Both the position numbers and the translations under genes were made by a program. This document shows, one piece after another, positions 22,026 to 31,400 of a stretch of DNA of 64,000 nucleotides (positions are counted from its first letter, which is position 1; every line of letters starts with the position of its first letter). Where the stretch lies: NCBI GenBank assembly GCA_905221615.1, contig CAJNDT010004657.1:62001-126000 (forward strand), in the 5' to 3' direction. Source of the DNA: Symbiodinium sp. CCMP2592. Taxonomy: Eukaryota; Sar; Dinophyceae; Suessiales; Symbiodiniaceae. The notes below the pieces were generated by a model, which was given only the letters and a program-made list of their open reading frames with translations, did no database searches and was not told where the DNA came from.

Positions 22026-24578
22026 TAGTGGGGCGCTGTAGCACGTTCATTTTTGGTGCACGTCACGTGGATGGAGATGCTGCATTTCCATTCCAAGTCC
22101 GTCGCAGCACAGCTGGAGGCCCTCGAGTGATTGATCTTGGCTCTGCCACCTTGAGGTTGCAACCGGACAAGCACATCATCTTCACGGAGGGCTGCCAGGC
22201 GTGATAGCTGCAGGCCTTGCCCTCTGCTGCAAAACAGAATGCAGGAGCTCTCGAATCGAAAGTTGGACGAGATGCTTGGGGCCGGGGGCCTAGGATGGCC
22301 GCGGGTTCTCGCCCCAGGGCTTTTCTGATTTGGGACTTTCTCTTCTAAAGTGAGGCGGTGTTCGACCTTCACAACACGATCTTGATCACTCGGCTCAGGT
22401 GTGGAAAATCGGCGAGAGGCACGATCCAGTCTCCTTTCACTGCCACATCTGGTCAGCAGAATCATTGCCGTCATGTGAGCCACGTTGTTCCGGGAGTCGC
22501 AGCGGAGTCAGATGATATTGCAGATTCCGAGCGCCTTGTGAAGGTACGGCATGAACATCATCAACGACATGAACCACGGAGTGGAGCTGAGAGTTTTTTG
22601 GTCGCTGCACCTCCGGTTCTTCGCGCTCCCCAGCCGTTTTTCTAGCAGTTCTGGTTCTTGTTACTTGCCAGCGACTTCGTGTGGGAAGAAACCTTGAGCC
22701 GGAAGAAGCCCGACGAGCTGAACGTGAGAATTTGTCAGGCTGCGAAGGCTGGATCGACTGGAACCTGTGCCTGGACGAGCAAGGACTGGACTGCTGAAAC
22801 ATTTTGGCATGGCATGTAACATCACAGTATGCGGCACAGATGAAAGAGGCTGATGCAAATCCAAGTCTATGAGTGTGCAGCAGAACATAAGACTGAAGAC
22901 AATCCCATCTCTCAACATCACAGAAAATCACAAGAGAGTGTGCAGCAGAGCGCGAGACAGCAGACAATCAAATCTCTCAGCATCATAGCAAAAGAAGAGT
23001 TCGCATCCTGGTGGTCAGGCGGTCCCAACCATGTCGGTAACTTTTGCCGCGACCCCGGGTAGGGTCAACACTCGCGGGCTTGAGACGGCCTCGTCGAAGT
23101 AGCTCCACTGGGCGCGCGGGACAGGGTCGTCAATGTCAGCTGAACAGAGGAACAGAGTTGACATCATGATACACCTCATATTGATTTTGGTCGTCCGAAG
23201 TCGAGCGTTGAGGCTCAGCTCCGATCATCTGCGACACGCGCAGCGACGAAGTGCTGCGACAGCCATCCTACTGGCCGCGGCCCTACTGTAGGGCCCTGTG
23301 GCCTGTCGCGATAGTCAGGCGGGACGAACCGGAGTGTGCACGATAAGAAGATGCCCTTCTGTTGCATCTTTCCACTTGGCCAGCCTCGGTGATTCACGGA
23401 CTTTCACGTGTCGTTGGCAAGATTTCTGAGGTATCTTGGTCATTTTTCCCGCTACATTCGCCCTGGCGCGTGCCGCGCAGTAAGCAGCACAAGCCGGGAT
23501 GTGCTTGAGGCTGGGTTGACAGTTAGCTTCTGCCGTGTCTCACTTCAGCAACTACGGACATATCCTGTCATATCAATCGCGCCGTACCTCATGGCACTTA
23601 CTTGTAGCTACCTGATTGCCGACGTCATTCTTCAGGTGACGTCTTGGGTGAACCCCGATGGCAGCACTAGCCTCAGTGTTCGAGCTCTTGCTTTCTCTCG
23701 CTGTCTGATGGTGTCTGCTTTGAGCTTTGACCCAACCTGCGTGGAGTCGCGTAGCCTGAGGGTTTCGCGCATTTCCTAAGCTCCCAGCAGTGACGAGCCA
23801 TATCGATCAGCCTGTGATTGCTTCGAAAATCTTACATCCTACGTGCTTCCACAGTAAGAATCTGCTGCAGCCCTTCCGCAGGTTTGGCTGTCGTGGTCAT
23901 GAATCAGAGTGCGGAGGACATCGAGTTTTGGCTGAAGGCTTTTCCGTCATGGACAACTTTTTGCTGCCTTTCTGCTCTCCTATCCGTCCTTTTCCGATTG
24001 ACAGATTTCATGGCCCCGACAGGTGCAGGGATCGGGTGCAGTGCGCACCGAGGCAGGGATTCTTAGAAGGTGCGTTCGTGGTCCCGTTTGCGGGTAATCT
24101 GTTTCCGTTTCACCTGCCATCCAGATCAGCGTGGGCAATCTTTTCTCTCTGCAAGTTGTGTGAGCTTGACATTGGCCACATCCGACATGCTGAATTGTGC
24201 TTGGAGCTCGCTCGTCATTTGCAGAGACTGATCGCTGGGTGGGTCCTTTCCGCTCCTAATCCGAAGCTACACCGTTGGATATAGACGATTGCATGGTACT
24301 GGGCCCACTGATTCGTAGGCCCCATCTCTCCAAAGGGCGCAGGAAGTATCAGGGTTTTGCACTCGTCTTCTGGCCTTGCTTTAGCAACGCTTTGGCCTCT
24401 AGTGCGGAAGCCGAAGTCAGTTCTCGATGCAGGCCCCCGCACGATCGATCACGACGTACTTGGTCGATGATGCGGAGCCTGCCGATGTTTAGATGCTGTT
24501 CCAATATGTGGAACAGCGATATGGCGCTCCCCCTCAACGACCCTGCGGTGTGATGCGTTGGTCGCAGCAGGTTGCAGC
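22026..24578. other. Intergenic or intronic DNA, no gene recognised
   Basis: Nothing supportable on either strand; open frames here (for example on the - strand at 22437-22967) have random-looking composition. Confidence 0.35.
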
Positions 24579-25559
24579 TCAAAGAAAGTGTAGCTGAAGC
24601 TCGTGCTGCGGCAATCTGCAATGGTTTAAAAAAGGGTTCAGAACCTGCAGAGTCGTCTGTGACTTCATGACCTTCACGTTGGGGCCGAGCTGGACAGCTG
24701 CCGCCTTCGTGCCTTTGGGGTAAGCCATCGTGCGAATCGATAAACTGATCGTCCGGTGGATCGGGGATAGGCAGAACCCGTCGTCAGGCGTGACTTTGCA
24801 TGGTAGCCCCAAGTCCCAAGCCTGCACAGTGGTTGCCTTGTTCAGCTGCAGCAACTGGGCTCGAAGCCGGGCTTGCACCAGAGCCTCCAAACTGGATGTA
24901 GTGCTGCTAGACGTGCCGGGATTCGTGTTCGCGTCCGCATACGTGCAGAGATATGTTCGTATCGTCTGAACGGGTGCATAAGACAGATTGACATACATGC
25001 ATGTAAGTAATTTTGTAGATATGTCCGTGCTGATGTGCAGCATGTACGCTTTGGGAAAGCCAAGGCCAACAGTCACCGGAGTCTCAGTTTGAAATCGGGT
25101 TACAGATCCTCTGTAATGTGGAGCTTTGCGTAGAGACTGCCACAGACCCGGCATTCCTGGCATGGCTGAAGCAAGCGACTGCGACTGGCGCGTGCTCCTG
25201 TGCCGAGTGCGGGAGGCATTGCAGATGGCACCCGCATCCACGCTCGAGGCTGCCCAGGTGGAACTGAGAAAGATGCTGGCGGAACTGGTGGCCCGCTGTG
25301 CGAAACCCCTGGATGAAGCCGAGATGGATGCTGCTAGACTGCTGCAGTCACATTGCTTGTGAGTTGTTTGGAAGGCTACATAGTCGCAGGTTGACGTTGC
25401 CGTGATGCCTGTTGTTGAAGGCTGCCATTGTGCACGAAATGGGGCTCCAGGGCTACCACCTGGAGTCTGCTCCCGTGCTGCCTGACGACTCCGCCCTGGT
25501 GGCGCAGGCATCGCTAAGCTCAAGGAAGGTTGTTTACTGCTCCCAGGCGACGTCACCAT
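24579..25559 (-). CDS. Long - strand open frame, doubtful
   Basis: An uninterrupted 326-codon frame, the longest outside the mobile elements and genes. The C-terminal half (SSLEALVQARLRAQLLQLNK, VQAWDLGLPCKVTPDDGFCL, TKAAAVQLGPNVKVMKSQ) reads like protein. The N-terminal half is Ser/Ala/Thr-rich and lies antisense to the better-looking + strand exon at 25162-25362, so at most the part below about 25000 is likely to be real. No domain recognised. Confidence 0.2.
   Translation of the reverse strand: MVTSPGSSKQPSLSLAMPAPPGRSRQAAREQTPGGSPGAPFRAQWQPSTTGITATSTCDYVAFQTTHKQCDCSSLAASISASSRGFAQRATSSASIFLSSTWAASSVDAGAICNASRTRHRSTRQSQSLASAMPGMPGLWQSLRKAPHYRGSVTRFQTETPVTVGLGFPKAYMLHISTDISTKLLTCMYVNLSYAPVQTIRTYLCTYADANTNPGTSSSTTSSLEALVQARLRAQLLQLNKATTVQAWDLGLPCKVTPDDGFCLSPIHRTISLSIRTMAYPKGTKAAAVQLGPNVKVMKSQTTLQVLNPFLNHCRLPQHELQLHFL
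25162..25362 (+). CDS. Probable exon or short gene encoding a helical protein, unknown function
   Basis: From an ATG at 25162 the frame reads MAEASDCDWRVLLCRVREAL, then alternating Ala/Glu/Leu helices (EAAQVELRKMLAELVARC, LDEAEMDAARLLQSHC) to a TGA at 25360-25362. The end TTGTGAGT overlaps a possible GT donor, so the frame may be spliced on to later exons. The opposite strand is Ser-rich, as expected for the shadow of an Ala/Leu/Glu-coding strand. Family unknown. Confidence 0.35.
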   Translation: MAEASDCDWRVLLCRVREALQMAPASTLEAAQVELRKMLAELVARCAKPLDEAEMDAARLLQSHCL

Positions 25560-26003
25560 CTCAGCACTAGGGGCAGCAATCCTCGAAAGCCCCGTCGTGC
25601 GTTTCGGGTGAGGAGCTGCAGAGGCGCAAGCGGCGGCGCCTCACGGGCAAAACGACCTCCTCACAGTTGGAGCTGGAGGAGCCGAAGCTCCCCTTAAGCG
25701 ACCACGGCCTGTGCGACCACAAGGCGAGGCAGGGCCGCTCGCCGGCCGCCGCTCCGCTCGGCCGCTTTCAGCCATAGCTCCGCCTTGCTCCGACTAAAGG
25801 TGCGAGAAGCAGCGGCGGCCCCGTCGTCCCCGCCGGACCAGTCCGAGGATGTCAGCAGATGGGGTGGCATGGAAGCGAATTCCCCCTGCACGGGCGAAGA
25901 GGAGTGCGGGATTTGGCATCGTGTGATTCATGTGCGGTTTGCGAAGTCGCCGTTGCTGGTGTTTCCATGCGGTACTTTCACCGTCGCTGCAACGCAGTGC
26001 TAG
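25421..26003 (+). CDS. Possible later exons of the 25.2-kb gene, with an in-frame TAG
   Basis: After GAAG|G the frame reads AAIVHEMGLQGYHLES and VLPDDSALVAQASLSSRKVV to a TAG at 25568-25570, then continues in the same frame with clearly protein-like sequence (GEELQRRKRRRLTGKTTSSQ, LELEEPKLPLSDHG) to a TAG at 25774-25776. A further block from 25800, after AAAG|G, reads through EEECGIWHRVIHVRFAKSPL to a TAG at 26001-26003. Either the gene is broken or short introns remove the stops. A competing frame through 25391-25480 is also open, so exon assignment is uncertain. Confidence 0.25.
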
Positions 26004-27040
26004 GATGAGGCATGACTCGACGCCTTCCGAGCACTGAAGGAGCTGGCCTCACCTTTGCCTGGGCTTGAAGACTTCGAGGACCTTCGCGTTCTGTAGTCCA
26101 ATCTGAAGCACCGTTGTGCGCGCGCGCAGTCTAGGACCCCTCGGGAGAGACGATTTTCGTCAGCCGGAAGGCCGAGCTTTCGCTTCCAACGCATTGAGCA
26201 GACCCAGACCCCTCGAGTCGGGAGGACGTAGACCCGCAGTCCTTTCACCCGTGTAAGTTTGCATTCGCCAAAAGTGATGGTGGGCAGCAAGACCTGTTTC
26301 GCCACTTCCAACGTCCTCAGCGTTCTGAGCTGAAGTTCACGGTTTCTCGTGTTGCCTGTTGCTGCTTTCAGGATGCGCAGCGATGGGTCTGTATTGTTTT
26401 CGGGCTTGTTGATCATTGTATTGTTCGAACAGAGCTGTCGGTGTTGCCCATGCATGTTGCATAGCCAGCATCGGGCAGTCTGTTCTGGCTCATGCTGCCG
26501 TTGCAAGTGGTTTGCCAGCATGCAGTAGCTGCTAATCTGCACAGCTTTGCTGGGCTTCAGTCGGTATCTTCAACTGAGCCCGAGGCGTTGTTGGCTTTGC
26601 AGACCAGAAGTCTGAACAACGAGTCCATTTCCAGCGACAGCATCTACAGTCTCTTCGACGGGAGCACACTCCGGGATGGTGAGGCGTGAAGGGACGGTTC
26701 CCCCCCTAAAAGCTGGTGCGACATTGTTACCCGACAAAGACACGGGCCTCCCCAAGTGGAAAAGAGCTGCGTATGAGAGAATTCTCTTGAAGTACTGCAA
26801 GATGCAACTCAACAGCTTTATCACAAACCCGTGCAGATTTCTACATTTTCTACTGGCTGATCCATGATGAACTCCTCCAGGCACTGATTGCTTTGGATGC
26901 TTCGCAGCTGATGGAGCCTTGGCCAGCTTCCACCGCGGCCGGCGTTGAGGTAGCACCGGCCTGTTTCAGCATCCGGGCGCGAAGCCGTGAAGCGATTCTA
27001 GCTCTCCTGGAACTTCTATTATCTTCTTGTTGGGACGATG
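26004..27040. other. Non-coding, no gene recognised
   Basis: Nothing supportable in this stretch. Confidence 0.35.
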
Positions 27041-27235
27041 GCTGCTGCTGCTACTAGTACTAGTACTAGTACTAGTACTAGTACTGGGCATTAGTACTAG
27101 TACTGGTACTGGTACCAATACTCGTACTAGAACTCATACTCGTTGTAGTACTCGTAGTCGTAGTAGTAGTAGAAGAAGTAGTAGTAGTAGTGCTGCTGCT
27201 GCCGCCGCTGCTCCTGCTACTACCGCGACTACTTA

Positions 27236-27334
<99 letters not shown>

Positions 27335-27352
27335 CTTCTACGACTACTACCT

Positions 27353-27409
<57 letters not shown>

Positions 27410-27470
27410 TACTACTACTACTGCTACCTAGTGCTCCTGCTACCGCTACCACTACTACCACTACTACAAG
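27041..27470. repeat. Compound microsatellite: (CTAGTA)n, (GTA)n and long (ACT)n
   Basis: Starts with CTG/CTA units, then a self-complementary hexamer array (ACTAGT)n at about 27051-27086, GTA/GTC units, and two long ACT arrays at about 27236-27330 and 27343-27426 broken by a short imperfect stretch. Open frames here are repeat artefacts (poly-Tyr, poly-Thr, poly-Leu). Confidence 0.95.
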
Positions 27471-27697
27471 TACATTTCATTCACACGCAGCGGGGGAGGA
27501 CTGTCTGTGGTGAAACTTATCGTCCACGCTTTGCGAGGGATCGACCTAGTGCCCTGCTTACTACTTGCGCGGTCACTCTTCACGGCAAGCCGTGCCTCAG
27601 CGCTGCACTTGGACCCTCATTTCGACAACCACCCATATGGCCAGAGCAGTTCTTTAGGTAGGATGGACTTCGTGAGTGTTGAAACCCATATGAATCA

Positions 27698-27961
27698 CCC
27701 TAAACCCTAAACCCCAGCATGTGTCCGTTCAGGGTTTAGAACTCAGGAAGCAGGTGCTTGAGGGAGTTCAGGGTTTAGGGTTCATGGGACTTAGTAAGTA
27801 CTGTTATAAGTACCTGAATTGATGTTATAAGTAAGTATAATAAGAAACTACAAGTACAGTTCCCTGATTTACAACCATTAGTTGCTCAGTCCCATGAACC
27901 TTCAGGTACGGCTTACGGTTCCCGACGAATGAACGAAAATCTAAGCCCTAAACCCTAAACC
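27698..27961. repeat. Fold-back sequence with interstitial telomere-like motifs
   Basis: CCCTAAACCCTAAACCCC at 27698-27715, AGGGTTTAG at 27731, AGGGTTTAGGG at 27770-27780 and CCCTAAACCCTAAAC at 27946-27960 are units of the TTTAGGG telomere repeat in both orientations. Inside them, GGTTCATGGGACT (about 27779) faces its reverse complement AGTCCCATGAACC (about 27890), so 27770-27960 can fold into a stem with telomere-like arms. The loop holds GTTATAAGTA twice. It may be a small non-autonomous element or a scar of telomere-repeat insertion. Confidence 0.7.
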
Positions 27962-28217
27962 GCGCGCGGCCTGCATCAGGAGTCGGGAGATGGTGGCATC
28001 GTTTAAAGCTGCGACCTCAGAGCTCAGAAGTCAGACCGGGAGGGTTCAGGGCACACGCTCCGCCCCTCAGGGCTGCAAGCTGTGAAGTGGGAAGCGAATG
28101 TGTCGTCAGAGTCTTATGCGGCCTTATGATTTCGGCACTAGCTTGAAAGCTAACCGGCTTGGTTGCCATGTATCACTGGCTGCCACCTGATGCTCTCCTA
28201 CCGTTTAAAAAACCCCT

Positions 28218-28364
28218 GGGGAGAAACTCCACCAGCTGTACACACATGGCAAGGGGAGAAACTCCTCCGATTGTTGGGGAGAGTCTCCTCCTAAGGGAGG
28301 GTTGTCCTCTGCCTCGTTGCTGGGGAGTACCTCCACCACGCTGTCGCTTCAGGGGAGAATCTCC
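28218..28364 (-). repeat. Five micro-hairpins in the LINE 3' region
   Basis: The + strand carries GGGGAGNNNCTCC at 28218-28230, 28253-28265, 28276-28288, 28322-28334 and 28352-28364: a GGAG/CTCC stem with a three-base loop (AAA, AAA, AGT, TAC, AAT). The loop varies while the stem is constant, the mark of selection for structure or of a copied unit. A sixth stem, CCTCC/GGAGG, overlaps 28287-28300. They lie about 40-190 bases after the LINE stop codon and would be in its RNA 3' end. Two related GGAGTAACTCC units occur inside the ORF at 30117 and 30150. Confidence 0.75.
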
Positions 28365-28404
28365 ACCTGACGGACCTGCGTCTCCCCGTTTAGGGGCAGA
28401 GCTC

Positions 28405-31400
28405 TCATCCATCGATGCTCGCTGGAAGAGCTCTTGCAGAGACATTACTCGGGAAATTGGCTACGTCCTGGGGCTCGTGAGAGACGGCGCTGCGAGCTAG
28501 GAAGATGACGTAGCTATTTTCTTGAAGCAGGGGATCTTCGAGGGTACAGGGACTAGGGGGGTGGGAGTCATCACCAACATACCAGGCATCTGCTGTGCGT
28601 ACAGCTGCACGGTAATGGCCACTAGTGGACTCCATTCCTAGGTGAATGATCACTGCCTCTACTGTGTAGGTACAGAACGAAACTCGGGATGTGTGGTCCA
28701 GGAAGACAGGGATCTGGACTTGCTGTGGGATTGTGATGCGAGTGTGATCCTTAGCTTCACCTGCGAATCTCGGCAAGGCTAAGCACACCTGCTGTGCAGC
28801 TTCTATGAGAGCACATGAGCGCTCCTGAGACGACCATGCCACTAGCATGTCCTGTAGGTTGGTCTTGATCGCCGTGGCAAGATGAATGGGAGAGCCCCCT
28901 TCTTCGTCCACTATCACGCCTTCCGGTACTGAGGCTCTAGTTTCCCACTGTCCAAATCTTGATGCAGAGAGATTCCGAAACACTTGCTGCAGGAACTCAG
29001 CAGAGTCGTGCTGGCCTCCGTCAAAGAGCCAGCCCATGGTGAGCTCCGAGAAGACTCTGTGTTCAGGGGTTATTCTCGCAAGCTGACTGATCCGGGATGC
29101 CTCTTGAAAAGTCGCCTCTGAAGGATCTGATAGCCAGTGGAGACACTGCAGACCTGAGTTGGCATAGCAGTGGTTGCGAGTATTGGCTAGCAGGAGAAAG
29201 CCTTCCAGTCTAAACACGGGGTGAGGAATTCCTGGCGTTGAATCTGAAGGCTTCTTTGTGACTGTCTTCGCCGATGCCGTGGACTTTGCTCGAGTATATT
29301 CGCGGGGCTGCTTGCTGAGCTGCTGGCGCGCTACCTCCTGCAGTACGTGCACCTGCAGTAATGGAACGCACTGCTGAGCATGTCTACCCGGGGCATCCAC
29401 ACGAAGTTTGCAGTATCGACAGCTATCTCCTTTGTGGAAGAAGACCTTGAATTGATTGAGTCTTGGTTGGAGAGTTTTCTCCAGCTTGGCCATCACCTCA
29501 GGATGCTGCTTGTTTAAATGCTGTTTGGCTCCTTTCTGGCCTACGAGGACCTGACCACAGAGTGCGCAGTGTTCCATCAGGTAATCATGGAACGCCGGAT
29601 TTCGAGCGGCGCCTTCTGGATTGTCCTGGGCATCAGACTGTAGACTTTCTACGAGTGAGATCCGGTTCTGTGCTTCTAAGGGTAGCTCTTCCTGCTGTCT
29701 AAGCAAAAGCTCTACCCTAGGGCAGGTAGATGCTTCGACATGTTTGCGCAGATAAAACACTGTTCGGAATGTTGCTCGACAGGCGATGCAAGTTGCTGAC
29801 CCTGGCATTGAATGCAAAATAGGATCAAATTTGGGTCCTTTCAGGCACTGCTGAGAATCTGGGTGAGCCTTCTGCAGGTGGCGACGGAGTGCTCCGGTGC
29901 CAGAGAGACATGCTCCACATTCACCGCAGGTCAGAAGCCTATCCTCCACATGGTGCGAGGAGAAGTCCGTGGAGAGGCCTTCCAATGCCTGGCTAACTGC
30001 CTCAGCACGCAACTTATAGTGTGGGAGAAGCTGGGGATCGGAGTGTTGCTGTCTCTTTATAAACTGGGTCATTCTCTTTTGCAGCTGCTCCTTCACGTGG
30101 GGAACCCGTAATCTCCGGAGTAACTCCTGGTTTGATTCCTTCGTTTCCTGGGAGTAACTCCGCAGGACGAATCTGAGTTGGTACATCATGTGTGAATGGA
30201 GCTTTTGCAATCCCTGCTGTGTCATCCCCACCACGTGGAGTGCATACAGAGCAGAGGCCCACGCAGTTATTGTCCAAATCGACAGACGACGTCTGTCTGA
30301 TAAGACTCGGTGGTTCCGAACTGCATGGGCTACTTCTGACATTGCAAGCTTACTGGATGACAGCCGATGTTTGAGAGTCTTCATTTCATAGTCGTGATAA
30401 GAAAGAATGACCCCCAAGTATGGGACCTGATAGCGCAGCGATATCAGCCTGCCCGAAGGGAGTTCAACATACTTCTCTCCCTCGACCTGGCGAAAGAGTT
30501 TCTTCCTAATGGTCGAGGCTGAGCCCCCTTGCAGCTGTAGCAGAATTGCTGACTTGGACGGATTGACCTTGAACCCAAGCTCTACCAGCTGATCCAGAAG
30601 CAGGTCGCAGTACCCTAGTGCTGTCATGAGGCCGGCCTCAGAGTCGAAATGCGACTGGATCAAGCTATCGTCAGCGTACATTGTGAGGAGCTTCACTAGT
30701 TCTGCTGGGCTGATTTTCCCAGAGAGCTTCCTAAAGAGAAGCTCTGATGCAAAGGCGAATAAAGAGGGTGCTAGCTTACATCCCTGCTTGATTCCCCTGC
30801 GTGTGGCTATCTCAAAGCTCTGATCGCTGGCTGTCATCTTGTACAAGGCTTTGATGTGGAGATGGCCTACCACCTCTATCAGAAGAGGATCTGCTTGTTC
30901 GGCTTCCAGGGCCTCTCTTAATCGCAGCCTGTTTACAGTGTCAAAAGCTTTGCTCATGTCCACGCTCATGGTGAGACTGCCTCTGAGCTTGAGCCCCTGT
31001 TGTCCCTTACCTGCAGCCCTAGTGGTGAGGGCCTGTCTGAACCTGGCCTGGTCCACATGTGTGAGGGCCTTGCAGATAGCCTCCTCTGTGCCCCTGCCTG
31101 GGACAAAGCCGAACTGAGAGACGCCGGTCATTGCTAGCTGGAGGGTAGACTTGAGTCTCTTCCTCACGAGTCCGGCTAGGACCTTACCCTCAGGTGCTAT
31201 CACCCCGATCGGACGGAGTGAGGTTGGTTTGTCTGGCTTCTTGGGAGGCTTTGGGAGCCAGGAGATCTGTGACGAGGTGACACTGTCCGAGAGCCTTCCT
31301 GCAGTGACTTCCCTATTAAGGGTGTCCGAGATTAGCCGGATTGCTTGGGGACCTAGGGAGCGCCAGGCTACTACGGGAGGACTCTCTTTAGGAACCGCCT

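Noticed and set aside
27190-27513. Poly-Tyr/Thr/Leu open frames
   Set aside because: Pure microsatellite translation.
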